DNA from: Bombyx mori
Lineage: Eukaryota > Arthropoda > Insecta > Lepidoptera > Bombycidae
Reading direction: 5' to 3'
Length of the DNA: 64,000 nt
Assembly: GCF_030269925.1 (NCBI RefSeq)
Contig: NC_085109.1
Location: 4,650,001 to 4,714,000 of the forward strand
The notes beneath the pieces were generated by a model. The model ran no database searches. It had not been told where the DNA came from and saw only the letters and a list, made by a program, of their open reading frames with translations. Made by a program: the position numbers and the translations under genes. Shown piece by piece: positions 45,404-56,364 of this stretch. Within the stretch, counting starts at the first letter, position 1, and each line of letters begins with the position of its first letter.

Positions 45404-45975
45404 GGTATAAGATTTATAACGAACAATAATCCTGTAGTATCTCAACAATTGTGTGAGAATAGCTTCGCCGTTCCATTATAATAATCAAATATTACCCGAC
45501 AAACAATCTTTATATTTTTCGCAATTTTAACTGGATTAGATAGAGGTCTTATCAGCGTTCCGTCCACCATTATTTTCAATTTAGATTAATCCGTTCTACG
45601 TGGAAGACGCTTTACAATTCATTTCATAGCACAATAAACAGAGTTATTGCGTTCCCGGTAAGTAACCTTTAACGAGAAAAGATTTAAATAAATTATTTTG
45701 TTGAAAGTGTTTTTTTGTTTGTATTCAGACATTATTGTTCGCAGTGTATACTTTCCGATCGTCCAAAAGAGAATTTGCAGTTTAATTTTAGAAAGGACGT
45801 ACGTACGTAATTTTAATTGACTGTAAGAAAGTCGTGGATATCAATTTGGTGTTATTGATGGGTTTTTGTCCTGGTGAACCGTTTTTTAATGATTATTTTT
45901 TTATATATTAGTTGGTTCTTCTCATAGGAGCATCTGTTTAAATTTTTTCAAGATTCGATTTGTAGTTTTTTAGGC
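45404..45975. other. Anonymous AT-rich DNA
   Basis: No gene or repeat recognised. Confidence 0.4.
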
Positions 45976-46410
45976 GCCTAGTCGTCGTGGCCTAACGGAT
46001 AAGGCGTCCGGTGCATTCGTGTTGAGCGATGCACCGGTGTTCGAATCTCAGGCGGGTACCAATTTTTTTAATGAAATACGTATTCATCAAAATGTTCACG
46101 ATTGATTTCCACGGTGAAGGAATAACATCGTGTAGGTAATAAAAATGAAACCCGCAAAATTATAATTTGCGTAATTACTGGTGGTAGGACCTCTTGTGAG
46201 TCCGCGCGGGTGGGTACCACCACCCTGCCTATTTCTGCCGTGAAGCAGTAATGCGTTTCGGTTTGAAGGGTGGGGCAGCCGTTGTAACTATACTTGAGAC
46301 CTTAGAACTTGTATCTCAAGGTGGGTGGCGCATTTACGTTGTGGATGTCTATGGGCTCCAGTAACCACTTAACACCAGATGGGCTGTGAGCTCGTCCACC
46401 CATCTAAGCA

Positions 46411-46506
<96 letters not shown>
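45976..46506 (+). mobile_element. Full-length Bm1-like SINE with 94-nt poly(A)
   Basis: The only complete plus-strand SINE here. It has a tRNA-like head (about 45976-46059), a 5' body (CAATTTTTTTAATGAAATAC to GCGTAATT), the core from ACTGGTGGTAGG, and a tail ending GCAATAAA followed by A to 46506. Without the poly(A) it is about 437 bp, which fits my memory of Bm1. The uninterrupted poly(A) suggests it is young. I could not define a target duplication. Confidence 0.92.
45988..46049 (+). promoter_or_regulatory. Internal RNA polymerase III promoter (A and B boxes) of the SINE
   Basis: A box TGGCCTAACGGATAAGG at 45988-46004; B box GGTGTTCGAATCTC at 46036-46049, close to the tRNA consensus GGTTCGANNCC. 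Between them a 9-bp stem CCGGTGCAT/ATGCACCGG replaces the normal anticodon arm. It is therefore a tRNA-derived promoter and not a working tRNA. Confidence 0.82.
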
Positions 46507-46509
<3 letters not shown>

Positions 46510-47169
46510 GTAAAATTTTGTCATTAGTAAATAATTGTAAGGTAGCGCCCTCTGTGAATTGATATTTTAATTTCACGTATAATCCTAAATTAAAATTCAC
46601 TACAAGAGCTTTCATACACACGTTAGTATTAAAAAATCTCACAGATGGCGCTGTATTAAATAGTATGTATATTTCTGTCTCATTCTTTGCTGGCTTCATC
46701 CTACACATTTTTGTATTTGTGTCTCTTACCTGTCGTTTTTTCCGTTGCATCCGGTTTGAAATCACAACGATTCTAAAGAAGTTTTCACTTCAAAAATAAT
46801 AAAGGCACCCTACCAGAAGCTTTTGTATTAAACATCTAACTGACAATGTTTGTTTGGGTAAACTTACCTAAAGAATTTAGCATAAACAAAACTATGCGAC
46901 AGTATCTCGAGACACGTCCATTGTTAATTGCTAATACCTATAAGTAAACTTAGCCTCGAGTACCGTAACAAATTGCTAAAGTTGCCACCGAAGACAATTC
47001 GCGTCGTCTCGAACTTAGATAATTGCCGGTTAAGGTAATTGTGTGATCTATAGTTATAGATTTTGGTATCTATCCCATTACTATTCGCTTTGTCTTAATA
47101 ACGTATCAATGTCGTATGCTTAACGATTCAGTTTATTAATGGGGTTATTAAAAATAATAAAGTTCTGAT
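46507..47169. other. Anonymous AT-rich DNA
   Basis: No gene or repeat recognised. Confidence 0.4.
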
Positions 47170-47590
47170 TTTTTTCTTTAATACAGTAAATCTATACATC
47201 TATATACATCTATAGATAAAAATAAAATTGGGGTGTCTGTTTGTAATATTGAAATAACCGCTTTTTACTACATACATATGAATATGTATACGGTACATAC
47301 ACCAAACTAACATTTTTTACAATTTTTGTCTGTCTGTCTATCTGTCTGTTTGTTCCGGCTAATCTCTGGAACGGCTGGACCGATTTTGACGGGACTTTCA
47401 CTGACAGGTAGCTGATGATACAAGGAGTAACTTAGGCTTACTTTACTTACTACTTATACTTTTTTTAGACTAGCTTCGCCCCCCGGCGTCACCCGCGGGA
47501 CGACAATAACCGCGGGTAGCATCGCAGGACTCAACTATCAATAATAAAATTTAATGTTTCCGAAGCGAAGCGAGGGCGGGTCGCTAGTAC
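47170..47590 (-). repeat. RTE-like LINE tail element
   Basis: Contains CTGTCTGTCTATCTGTCTG then CTGGAACGGCTGGACCGATT on the plus strand, a very common lepidopteran repeat text. It ends with GAAGCGAAGCGAGGGCGGGT and CGCTAG, the inverse of the left end of the 37416 copy. Confidence 0.68.
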
Positions 47591-48144
47591 TTAATAGAAT
47601 CATTACTTAGAGTACATATTCAGGATAAAATATTGTAGATTATAGTAATTTTGATTTTGTTTCACATCACAATGAAATCGCTCGTTCGTCTATAATTTAA
47701 ATTCAAAAAATAAGTAAATTTTATAATTTTTCAACAAAATATGTATTGAATAAATAAATGTTAATAATATTATATAAATAACTGGGAAAAAATTGCGCAC
47801 CGTCATTCCGCCTGAAATTAGGATACCCTGTGTTATGGGTACTAGAGACTGACATAAATAAATAATACGCTTATATATATAAATATATAGATAATAAACG
47901 ACCATGCAAAGAGCAAACAAATCTATTCATCACACAATGTAATTTGCTTCTAAATAATTCTTGTCCACCAAGTGTGCCTTGATCACCATGAGGTTATCTG
48001 GAGGAAATCGCTCTTGCGATAAGACTCTCTCTCTCTCACGATAATTTGCCCGATGCGGGAATCGTACTCACGACCTTTGACACAACAGTCAGGACCGCTA
48101 ACTACTGATCCACCGAGATAGTCAGTGTAATATAATTATTATTC
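47591..48144. other. Anonymous AT-rich DNA
   Basis: The segment around 47990-48120 (ACGATAATTTGCCCGATGCG, then GGAATCGTACTCACGACC) may be a decayed tRNA-related repeat. No gene recognised. Confidence 0.35.
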
Positions 48145-48350
48145 TCTTTTTTTCCCTACCTATTCTAGTAACCTCAAGGGGTTATTCTAGATTCGCCGAG
48201 CTAGTAGGTGAGCTCACGGGGCTCAAACCAGGAGCGTTGCTAACACTGGCCCTAGCAAGAGCAGTGCTTCGCAGAATCTACCACCGGATCGGAAACGCGA
48301 CCCACTGAGAAGATCCGGCGAGAAACTCAGTGGGCTGCGTCTGTGGGTCC
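48145..48350 (-). mobile_element. LINE-B 3' end with intact stem module
   Basis: Minus-strand tail with terminal hairpin TAACC/GGTTA at 48169-48184, CTCACGGGGCTCAAACCAGG, and a perfect module. Plus-strand segments are CCGGATC 48284-48290, CCCACTGAG 48301-48309, GATCCGG 48312-48318 and CTCAGTGGG 48326-48334. This is the best LINE-B copy for both stems. Confidence 0.85.
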
Positions 48351-48394
48351 GTGACGACTGTATAATATAATGACAATATAAAAAGAGGCCGGAG

Positions 48395-48570
48395 CCCCAA
48401 ACGTTGGTCCGACCAGAGCTCCGAGCAAACCAGCGGACCACTTAGCGCTGCACTACAACAGGCAACTGACCGGAACCGATGGAGGCTAACAGTCGACAAG
48501 CTAAAACAGAGTCACGATCCTCAGCAATGAGGCAGCGATGGAGAAGAAGATAAAAAGACAAGATTAAGTC
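48395..48570 (+). mobile_element. Possible RTE-like LINE ORF2 end
   Basis: GACCGGAACCGATGGAGGCT then GATCCTCAGCAATGAGGCAG and an A-rich GAAGAAGATAAAAAGAC resemble the end of a non-LTR ORF2 and its tail. The translation is broken. A related scrap lies at about 34691. Confidence 0.45.
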
Positions 48571-49179
48571 CTAAAAGTAGCTAAAATTATGATCCAGTAA
48601 AATAGCCGAAATCATGTAAAACTTTATGCAAGCGTGTATAATATTTTACGACACATAAATACGCCTTAAGTCACAACACCGATAGAACTAGCGTAAGCTA
48701 TCACCTAACACATGGCAAGCCTCCAAAACAATATCTTAGGCTCGTTCTTAGGCTTAACGTGCAATAAATTGTATTAAAACAAAACATGGTCAGGAATACA
48801 TTAAAATACAGCGGCTTTTATGAGTTCTTATTATAACACGACATTATACTTCGCTCGTTGGACTAAAACATTTTGTTACCTATACCGGATTCCTGAAAAG
48901 GTTTTAAAAAAAAAAGAATGTTGAGAAATAAAAAAAAGACCATTTAAAAAAAGAATATTGAAAGAAAAAGAAAAGTCTTTTTAAAAAAAGAAGATTTAAT
49001 TGTTCATAGAAATACAAAATTTCTTTATTTGGTGATTTAAAATATTGAACAAGGTATACTTGATTGGAAGTTATTTGCACCCTTACGGTATGAGAGACGA
49101 GTCGGAACTAAACTGTAATTTATTAATTGCACTGAGAGCCTGACATTAGAATTATGGACTCAGTAATTTTATGTACAAA
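48571..49179. other. Anonymous AT-rich DNA
   Basis: No gene recognised. An A-rich stretch of repeated AAAAAAAGA(A/C) lies at 48905-48990. Confidence 0.4.
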
Positions 49180-49482
49180 AGCTTATAGCCTTGAGAGGCT
49201 ATTTCAAGTTCGCATTGACGTGTAGTGAGCTCACGGGGCTCAAACCGGAGTACTGCTAACACTGGCCCTAGCAAGAGCAGTGCTTCGCAGAATCTACCGC
49301 CGGATCGGAAACGCGACTCATTGAGAAGATACGGCGATTCTATGGTAAAAACGAGATGATGGAACGAATTATCTCAAACAATTCCTTAGAGCACTCCCCA
49401 TGGAACATACGGTACAAAATACAGAGAGAACTAAACTCCCTACACAGACCCAGATGTTCCAAACGATCCGTCAGAACATCTC
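49180..49482 (-). mobile_element. LINE-B tail fused to a BMC1-like LINE fragment
   Basis: 49180-49335 is a LINE-B tail with perfect terminal hairpin ATAGCCT-TGAG-AGGCTAT at 49185-49202 and part of the stem module. At about 49337 it passes directly into GGTAAAAACGAGATG and ATGGAACATACGGTACAAAA, an internal ORF2 piece of the BMC1-like LINE in the same orientation. Neither has its normal boundary at the junction. Confidence 0.78.
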
Positions 49483-49863
49483 TGGCATTGCTAGTATCAA
49501 TAAACGACGGTAATCACTTAAGCGACACAGGTGCAAGCAATTCCTGCATCTGTCAATTAAGAATATGTAGAAAAATGTTTAAACTTTATGTTACTGTTTT
49601 GTAATAGCGCGTGATTTTATTATTTTCATTTCCCCCCGAAGTTTTATCGCGCAAAATATAAAGGCTCACATTTTACTCAGGGTAGTCATAAAATAATTTT
49701 CATCAGACTATTTCGTATGCGTGCCATTCGTTACTCGCGTGACCGTAATCTATTTTATTCAAATACTTGGGCAGCGTGTTCGTTAAAAATTAAATTGTTA
49801 AAATGTAAACTGTTCTCGGAGTCGAAACAGCAATGTTTTTAACTAAACTATGTATTTACCTAC
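49483..49863. other. Anonymous DNA
   Basis: No gene or repeat recognised. Confidence 0.4.
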
Positions 49864-50272
49864 ACTAGTGGTCCCGCAGTAGTCGAAATTCGACTATAAT
49901 TAATTGGAATTGTAAGTTTGTACACATACTATAATCACAAATTTCGCCAAGGCTACACTATAAAAAAATATTAATAAAGACAAACAATATTTAATCTATT
50001 CTCAATTTGACTACAGACGTCAAGAACAAAAGTTTGACAATAAATAGTAAGCATGCATGTGTGCGTCAAATACATGGTATGTAGTGTGTGTAATATTTTC
50101 TTTATTGATTTAATGTATCTTTTATGCATTATTTAAAAAAAATATTAGCATTGTGCACTTCTTCTCTATATTCTCTATAAGTGTGGAAAATTTCATACTC
50201 CTCCGTCCGCGTAATTTTCGTAAAAAGGGATACAAAGTTTTTGCTTCACGTATTAATATATAGATATCGTTT
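49864..50272 (+). repeat. Family C short interspersed repeat, copy 3
   Basis: Shortest and cleanest copy, with both termini intact and no internal ATTATGATTG duplication. Confidence 0.75.
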
Positions 50273-50678
50273 TAGTACGTTTAATATTTCCTGAATGCAT
50301 AAAAGGAAAATAGTGTATTGTCGGCCGCTGCGCGCTTTCCATCGACATTGCGCGTGTAATTTTTTTGTGATTTTGTGATTCATTGCGTGCGACGCGGATA
50401 ACGTTAAGTTGGTTCTAGTACCACAATCCTTTTTTAGCTTTTAGGTACGATTGAATTACGCTTGCCTTTTTGAAGTAAATAAATAGTCTTGTCGATAATA
50501 CATGCCCTCGATAAACCGATTAGGAACAGCAAGAAACAATACAAAACCAAAGTTTTATAAATTTTGTATTGAAACATATTTAAGTTAACACAATTATAGA
50601 TCGTTTAATATTTAAAGAAATAATTAAAATATTTAAATATTATTTGTTAATTTTTACTTGAGTGAACGAACTGTCTAA
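50273..50678. other. Anonymous AT-rich DNA
   Basis: No gene or repeat recognised. Confidence 0.4.
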
Positions 50679-50826
50679 CTAGATATATAAAAGTCGATGT
50701 GTGTACCTATATTTCCTTTAGACTTCCAAATGGCTGGACCGAAGAAATTTTCAGGAATTATATAGGTTAGTCAGTAATCAGATCAAATCAAAGATCGCCC
50801 ACAATAATGAGCCGGATTTGCTAGTT
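50679..50826 (+). repeat. RTE-like LINE tail element, short
   Basis: AACTAGATATATAAAAGTCG, CAAATGGCTGGACCGAAGAA and GAGCCGGATTTGCTAGTTTA: a shortened member of the RTE-like tail group. Confidence 0.55.
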
Positions 50827-51189
50827 TAATTATAAGATGCCTTTTCATAACAAGAGCCATATTCTACTTGCATTTTTTATGTCTAGAGAGCGCACTCCAT
50901 TCGTGAATCAGAGTTCAAACTTCCTGCAGTATTCGTTGATACTTCGAGGAAGGCATCAACTTGGGCACTGTTCATTTACGATAGAAACCGTGCGACTAAC
51001 TAAAGTCCGTCGGTCGGGACAACCCCCTTGCCCGAGCTTGAACCCCCAGACGTGATAATAATAATATTGGTAGCGCTTCCGCAGGCTTCAATGTCTTCTT
51101 TCTCTCATCTTCTGTCATTCGTCCCCATTCATATCTCTCACGTCTATATATACACCCACATATATAGATTTATATTTATACATTTACGG

Positions 51190-51301
51190 TAGGCAGCAGC
51201 TTGGCTTTACTTCTGGTGTTACTAACGTTAGTGAGCGATGTCAACCACTCGTCATGAGATAGGCCGTATGCTCGTGTGCCAATAAAGGCTATAATTTTTT
51301 T
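51190..51301 (+). mobile_element. Old BMC1-like LINE 3' tail
   Basis: GGTAGGCAGCAGCTTGGCTT to CCAATAAAGG, clearly diverged from the younger tails. Confidence 0.75.
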
Positions 51302-51477
51302 TTGATAAATTCTATAGATGAACTTCAACAAATGTGCGTATTTTATTTATTTCGCTAGCATCAGAGCGAAATGCAAGCCCATATTATAAGTAACCAGCAG
51401 AGATACGTTCTGATCTGATTTACATAAAGTTCATGTGAATGCCTTAGTACTAAATAATAAATATTTAAAAAAAAATT

Positions 51478-51790
51478 ATTGCTTAGATGGATGCACGAGC
51501 TCACAGCCCACTTGGTGTTAAGTGGTTACTGGAGCCCATAGACATCTACAACGTAAATGCGCCACCCACCTCGAGATACAAGTCAAGGTCTCAGTATAGT
51601 TAAAACGGCTACCCCACCCTTCGAACCGAAACGTATTACTGCTTCACGACGGAAATAGGCGGGGTGGTGGTACCTACCCGTGCGGAGTAGAGGCCAAGAG
51701 GCCCAAGAGGCCCTACCACCAGTACAAGAGGTCCTACCACCGGTCCAAGAGGTCCTACCACCGGTCCAAGAGGTCCTACCACTAGTAATT
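51478..51790 (-). mobile_element. Bm1-like SINE with 21-bp minisatellite at its 5' end
   Basis: Minus-strand headless SINE. Where other copies have one CAAGAGGTCCTACCACCAGT this one has four 21-bp units (51704-51724, 51725-51745, 51746-51766, 51767-51787), preceded by partial AGAGGCCC duplications. The rest of the SINE is normal. Confidence 0.92.
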
Positions 51791-52217
51791 GGAAAGAACG
51801 ATGCACTAATTCGTTGCTCATTAATCGATTCGTCAATCCGTCAATTCATCGTCCAAATATACAAATACAGTACCTCTGAATTTTCCATAAAAGCGAATTT
51901 CCAAGAGGCATTTTAAATGCGATCTGATAAAATTTCCTATAAGGGTCGTGAATAACGAAATTCGCCCTTGAACTGGTATGGGCACCTGACGGTCAGAAAC
52001 TACCCCAAAACCAAGGTTAGATCGACTTGATTTAATAGCTGCCGAGCGACCAGCCGAAATGTGGTTGTCAACTGGGAAATTTATGGGCATATGGTAATGA
52101 ATGGTCGGCCCAATTTAACGTAGTTTTGTTACAAGCCCGAAAAGATTTCAGGAATAAATATAAATATATATATGTTATTGCTTTAGGATTATATTAGACG
52201 AGGTGATTTAAAAAAAA
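51791..52217. other. Anonymous DNA
   Basis: No gene or repeat recognised. Confidence 0.4.
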
Positions 52218-52480
52218 AAGATGTGTGGTGTCGTGGGACACCGGATAGGAACGAAGTTCCTTATTATAAAAATATTAATTTTAAGTTCTATTTGAGGTAT
52301 AAAGAAAATAAAACTGGAGGTTTCGCAACAACCCACGGCCATACGGTAACGTGCGAACTTATTGTGGTACACTTCTTTCAGGGTTGTTTGTACAGCAGTT
52401 AGTGTATTGCGCAAACGAACGCTCTGGGATTGCGGTCAATGAATGATAAAAAAATATGTTATTTTTGTACGTTATTACAA
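52218..52480 (+). mobile_element. Family E MITE, partial copy
   Basis: Starts with AAAAAAGATGTGTGGTGTCG (terminal hairpin) and AGGAACGAAGTTCCTTATTA. It runs through the interior to about GTTATTACAAAGTTAAGTC and lacks the other terminus. Confidence 0.8.
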
Positions 52481-53023
52481 AGTTAAGTCTTGGCACTTGG
52501 CTCTTCCTACTCCTACTTCCTATATACTTTCCGATCGTCTGGTTTTTTTTACACACAAAAAAAACACGATTCAATTTCGTTTGAACAAATTTCTAATAAA
52601 AACGGTTTTCTTTTTCGCCTTCTTAATTTCGAGCGCTGTATTTCAAATTCTGTCAGTTTCGAAAAATAATTAAGAAAAAACTAAAACTAATAAAATACAG
52701 CTGAGCCCTAGCTTACTTAGGGCATCCAAGAATCTGAAAACGAAGCCAATTCGACACGCGAAGGGCACAATTGAAATTCAACTGAAAAAATCAGCATAAC
52801 GTTTAGGTCAATCGTAATAGGCAGTTTGTTACGTCAAGCTGTCAGAAGTATGTACAAGGCTGTTCGGGTGAACAAATATTTTATTTCCTTAGAACCAAAA
52901 AAAAACTAGGTATTCAAACTAGCAGCTATTGGAAATAGCTAATATAATAATATAAATCTACAGTGGTTTTTACGGATGTTCCGTTATAACTACTGATATT
53001 ATAATTTGAAATTATTATAATCT
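52481..53023. other. Anonymous AT-rich DNA
   Basis: No gene or repeat recognised. Confidence 0.4.
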
Positions 53024-53145
53024 GAAATTATAATTTGCGTAATTACTGGTGGTAGGACCTCTTGTGAGTCCACGCGGGTAGGTACCACCGCCCTGCCTAT
53101 TTCTGCCCAGCGAAGCGGACGGGTACAGCTAGTCGCTTATAATTT
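53024..53145 (+). mobile_element. SINE 5' body fragment joined to an RTE-like end
   Basis: AATTATAATTTGCGTAATT and ACTGGTGGTAGG run to TATTTCTGCC, where the text switches to CAGCGAAGCGGACGGGTACA and GCTAGTCG, an RTE-like element end. Confidence 0.75.
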
Positions 53146-53254
53146 TTAGCCTAATCATAAAGAAAGTCTCAAAATTGCATCTCTTAATTTAATTCGTGAG
53201 CGAATATATAATTGTTATCAACACAAAAAGAAGTACTTTGACGCTTCAGTTTTT

Positions 53255-53551
53255 CGTGTAATTGTCTAACTTAATGACGTAATACTTTTCAAATTTTATG
53301 ATATTAAATTAATTTTTGTCTTCTACACTCACAGTTATTTGTACTTAAGTTGTACGCGTGTAATGTCTAACTTAATGACGTAATACTTTTCACATTCTAC
53401 GATATTAAATTAATTTTCGTCTTCTGCGTTTATTTGTACTTAAGTTATTTGTACTTAAATTGTACGTGTGTAATTGTCTAACTTAATGTAATTTTCAAAT
53501 TCTATGATATCAAATTAATTTTCGTCTTCTACAGCCACAGCTATTTACTTA
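53255..53551 (+). repeat. Tandem array of about 105-bp units, interrupted by mariner
   Basis: Units start at about 53261, 53362 and 53473 with A(T)TGTCTAACTTAATG and share GATAT(T/C)AAATTAATTTT(T/C)G and ATTTGTACTTAA(A/G)TTG. The array resumes at 54847 beyond the mariner with ATTTGTACTTAAATTG and CTATGATGTTATTAAA. Confidence 0.85.
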
Positions 53552-54844
53552 GTCTGGCCATAAATACTGTTACAATTAAAAAATAAACAAAATATTACGT
53601 TTGAATTTGGAATCTGTCATTTTTATATGATTGCTCATTGAGTTTTCTCATTTTGGCCCCAATACATTGTACAATATTTTGCGATATTAAAATGGAGTGG
53701 GGTGATAAAGAGAACCGAATCGCAGTGATTGCATTACACAAAGTAGGTATGGAGCCAAATGCAATTTTTAAAACTCTCCATATGCTTGGTATTAGTAAAA
53801 TGTTTGTGTACCGGGCTATTAATAGGTGCAATGAGACCTCCTCTGTTTGTGACAGAAAAAGATCTGGCCTCCCACGTAGTGCTCGTACGAAAAAGGTGGT
53901 CAAAGCAGTAAGGGAAATAATTCGAAGAAATCCTGTCCGAAGGCAAAAGATTTTATCTCGGAAGATGAACATAGCACCTAGAACCATGTCGCGTATTTTA
54001 AAAGATGATTTAGGACTTGCAGCCTATAAGAGACGTACTGGTCATTTCTTAACTGATAATTCAAAAGAGAATAGGGTGGTAAAATCGAAACAACTACTGA
54101 AGCAGTACGCAAAGAGACGTGATAGAAAAATTTTGTTTACAGATGAGAATTTTTTTACAATTGAGCAACATTTTAACAAACAAAATAGCCGTATTTATGC
54201 TCAAAGCTCTAAGGAGGCTTGCCAATTAGTCGACAGAGTGCAACGTGGACACTATCCGACTTCAGTGATGGTTTGGTGGGGTATAAGCTATTAGGAGTGA
54301 CTAAGCCATACTTTTGTGAAAAAGGTATCAAATCATCGGCACAAGTGTATCAAAATACCATTCTTGAGATGGTAGTGAAGCCCCTTAACAACACCATGTT
54401 CAATAATCTAGAATGATCCTTCCAGCAGGAATCGGCGCCAGGTCATAAAGCTCGGTCTACGCAGTCTTGGTTGGAAACGAACATTTCGGACTTCATTAGA
54501 GCTGAAGACTGGCCGACGTCTAGTCCCGATCTTAATTCGCTGGATTATGATTTATGGTCAGTGTTAGAGAGTACGGCTTGCTCTAAACGCCATGATAATT
54601 TGGAGTCCCTAAAACAATTCGTACGATTGGCAATGAAAAATTTTCCCATGGAAAGAGAGCGTGCTTCTATTGATAACTGGCCTCAACGTTTAAAAGACTG
54701 TATTGCAGCCAATGGAGACTACTTCGAACAAGCTTTTTATACTTTAAATTGTTTTATATTTATGTATTAAACTAACACACTGTAAAAGTAATAAATGTTA
54801 TTAGCAATAGAATTTTTTTTCCTTTGTCTCTGTATTGGCAAGAC
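53552..54844 (+). mobile_element. mariner (DD37D, mori/maT type) transposon
   Basis: A 1293-bp element between TA dinucleotides at 53550-53551 and 54845-54846. The left end reads GTCTGGCCATAAATACTG and the right end, reversed, GTCTTGCCAATACAGAG: degraded inverted repeats. It contains one broken transposase gene. Its target is the tandem array in which it sits. Confidence 0.88.
53692..54770 (+). pseudogene. Broken mariner transposase
   Basis: Start at the ATG of MEWGDKENR. Helix-turn-helix DNA-binding region at about 1-110 (VGMEPNAIFKTLHMLGISK; then RTMSRILKDDLGL). First catalytic Asp in ILFTDENFF. A frameshift near 54290 after SVMVWWGISY, an in-frame TGA at 54414 (probably once Trp), and Glu in place of the second catalytic Asp (FQQESAPGHK) inactivate it. 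The third acid is Asp in SPDLNSLDYDLW. The spacing from that Glu to the Asp of LDY is 37 residues, which gives the DD37D signature. It ends at about 54770. Confidence 0.9.
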
Positions 54845-54899
54845 TAGAATTTGTACTTAAATTGGACCTATGATGTTATTAAATTTTGACAATTAATGT

Positions 54900-55960
54900 A
54901 TGACTACTTTTCAACTACTCTTCTATTTAAGTACCTTAGAAACAACTAAACAAACAGCACCAAGTCTAGAAAAGGTTTTGAGGAATTATTTGAGACCAGC
55001 CAATCAACTCGGATGTCAAAGTATCGAGGGAAATTTATAAAATAGTACAACAGAACCACTTATGACTACTTTCTATAGGCGAAATAGATTAAACCGTAAT
55101 TTGAAGTCCCGGCTGCCAAATTCGGATCTGCTCGATAATTACGCAATAAATTTTTCGGCTGCGATTTTATCAGGACCGATCCGACATTCGCTTAATAGCA
55201 GGGCCGTTGCTGTTTCAGGTCTATAAATTGAAAAAAGGACCACGTTTCTGTCTACATAAAACTTAATTACAGTCCGTTTCTAAGTCAAGTTTATCGAAAT
55301 TTGAAAAGGGCTACGTGCACGCAATAGTAGGGTTATTAAAATTATTTAGTGTAAATACTTCAATTCTTTGTTTGGAATTTATTTCCGAGCGAAGCGGGCT
55401 ATTTTTATGATTCATTAAAAGTTTGTATACCTAATATATAGAACGTAAATTATATTGATAAAACGACCTAAATAATTATATTATAAATCAATCAATGGGA
55501 TTGCTTATGATTACTGTAGCAAGATATAACATAACAGGAAGATATTATGAGAGGAACAAATACAATTTGCTGAAATAAACATAGATGCAAAACCGTTATT
55601 TTATTAAAAACTTAATTTATGAAATTGTATTCTAAAGCGCTAAAGCTAGAGTTGTATTTCGATGCGACAGATATAAAAATAGGCAAATATAGGTTTACAG
55701 GAATGTTAGTAGCAGGGATTCGGGCATTGTCGCGAACTTTGGCGAATGTAGACATTGGGTAATGACTTGATTAAAATTAATAATTTTGCGGCTTAATCTC
55801 ATGTATATTATTATCATTATACTGTTTCCGACATTTGGAGTATTTTACAGATTTCGTGGTCACAGTCGGCTATAAATTAATTATGCCAACGACTCAGGAG
55901 AACGAAGAGCATAATATCAGTTAAAAAAAACTGTACGGTAATACTGTACGGTAACTGTAC
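54900..55960. other. Anonymous AT-rich DNA
   Basis: No gene recognised. CGAGCGAAGCGGGCTATTTT near 55386 is a scrap of an RTE-like end. Confidence 0.4.
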
Positions 55961-56330
55961 GGAATCCCAGGCGGGTACCAATTTTTTTAATGAATTACGT
56001 ACTCAACAAATGTTCACGATTGACTTCCTCGGTGAAGGAACAACATCGTGTAATAAAAATGAAACCCGCAAAATTATAATTTGCGTAATTACTGGTGGTA
56101 GGACCTCTTGTGAGTCCGCGCGGGTAGGTACCACCGCCCTGCCTATTTCTGCCGTGAAGCAGTAATGCGTTTCGGTTTGAAGGGTGGGACAGCCGTTGTA
56201 ACTATACTGAGATCTTGGAACTTATATCTCAAGATGGGTGGCGCATTTACTTTGTAGATGTCTATGTCCAGTAACCACTTAACACCAGGTGGGCTGTGAG
56301 CTCGTCCACCCATCTAAGCAATAAAAAAAA
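55961..56330 (+). mobile_element. Bm1-like SINE, nearly full length, head truncated
   Basis: Starts inside the tRNA head just after the B box (GGAATCCCAGGCGGGTACCA). It has the complete 5' body and core and ends GCAATAAAAAAAA. A 4-nt deletion (GGGCTCC shortened) lies near 56265. Confidence 0.93.
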
Positions 56331-56364
56331 TAGTATGGGTCACTAGTATATTCGAAGCCTTACC

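Noticed and set aside
45976..46060. A host tRNA gene
   Set aside because: A and B boxes are present, but the anticodon arm is replaced by a 9-bp stem and the sequence continues into the SINE body, so it is a SINE head.
46349..46765. A protein with a long polyphenylalanine run
   Set aside because: It is the antisense translation of the SINE poly(A) tail.
51690..51790. A CRISPR-like array
   Set aside because: Units of 21 bp are contiguous without unique spacers and the text is SINE.
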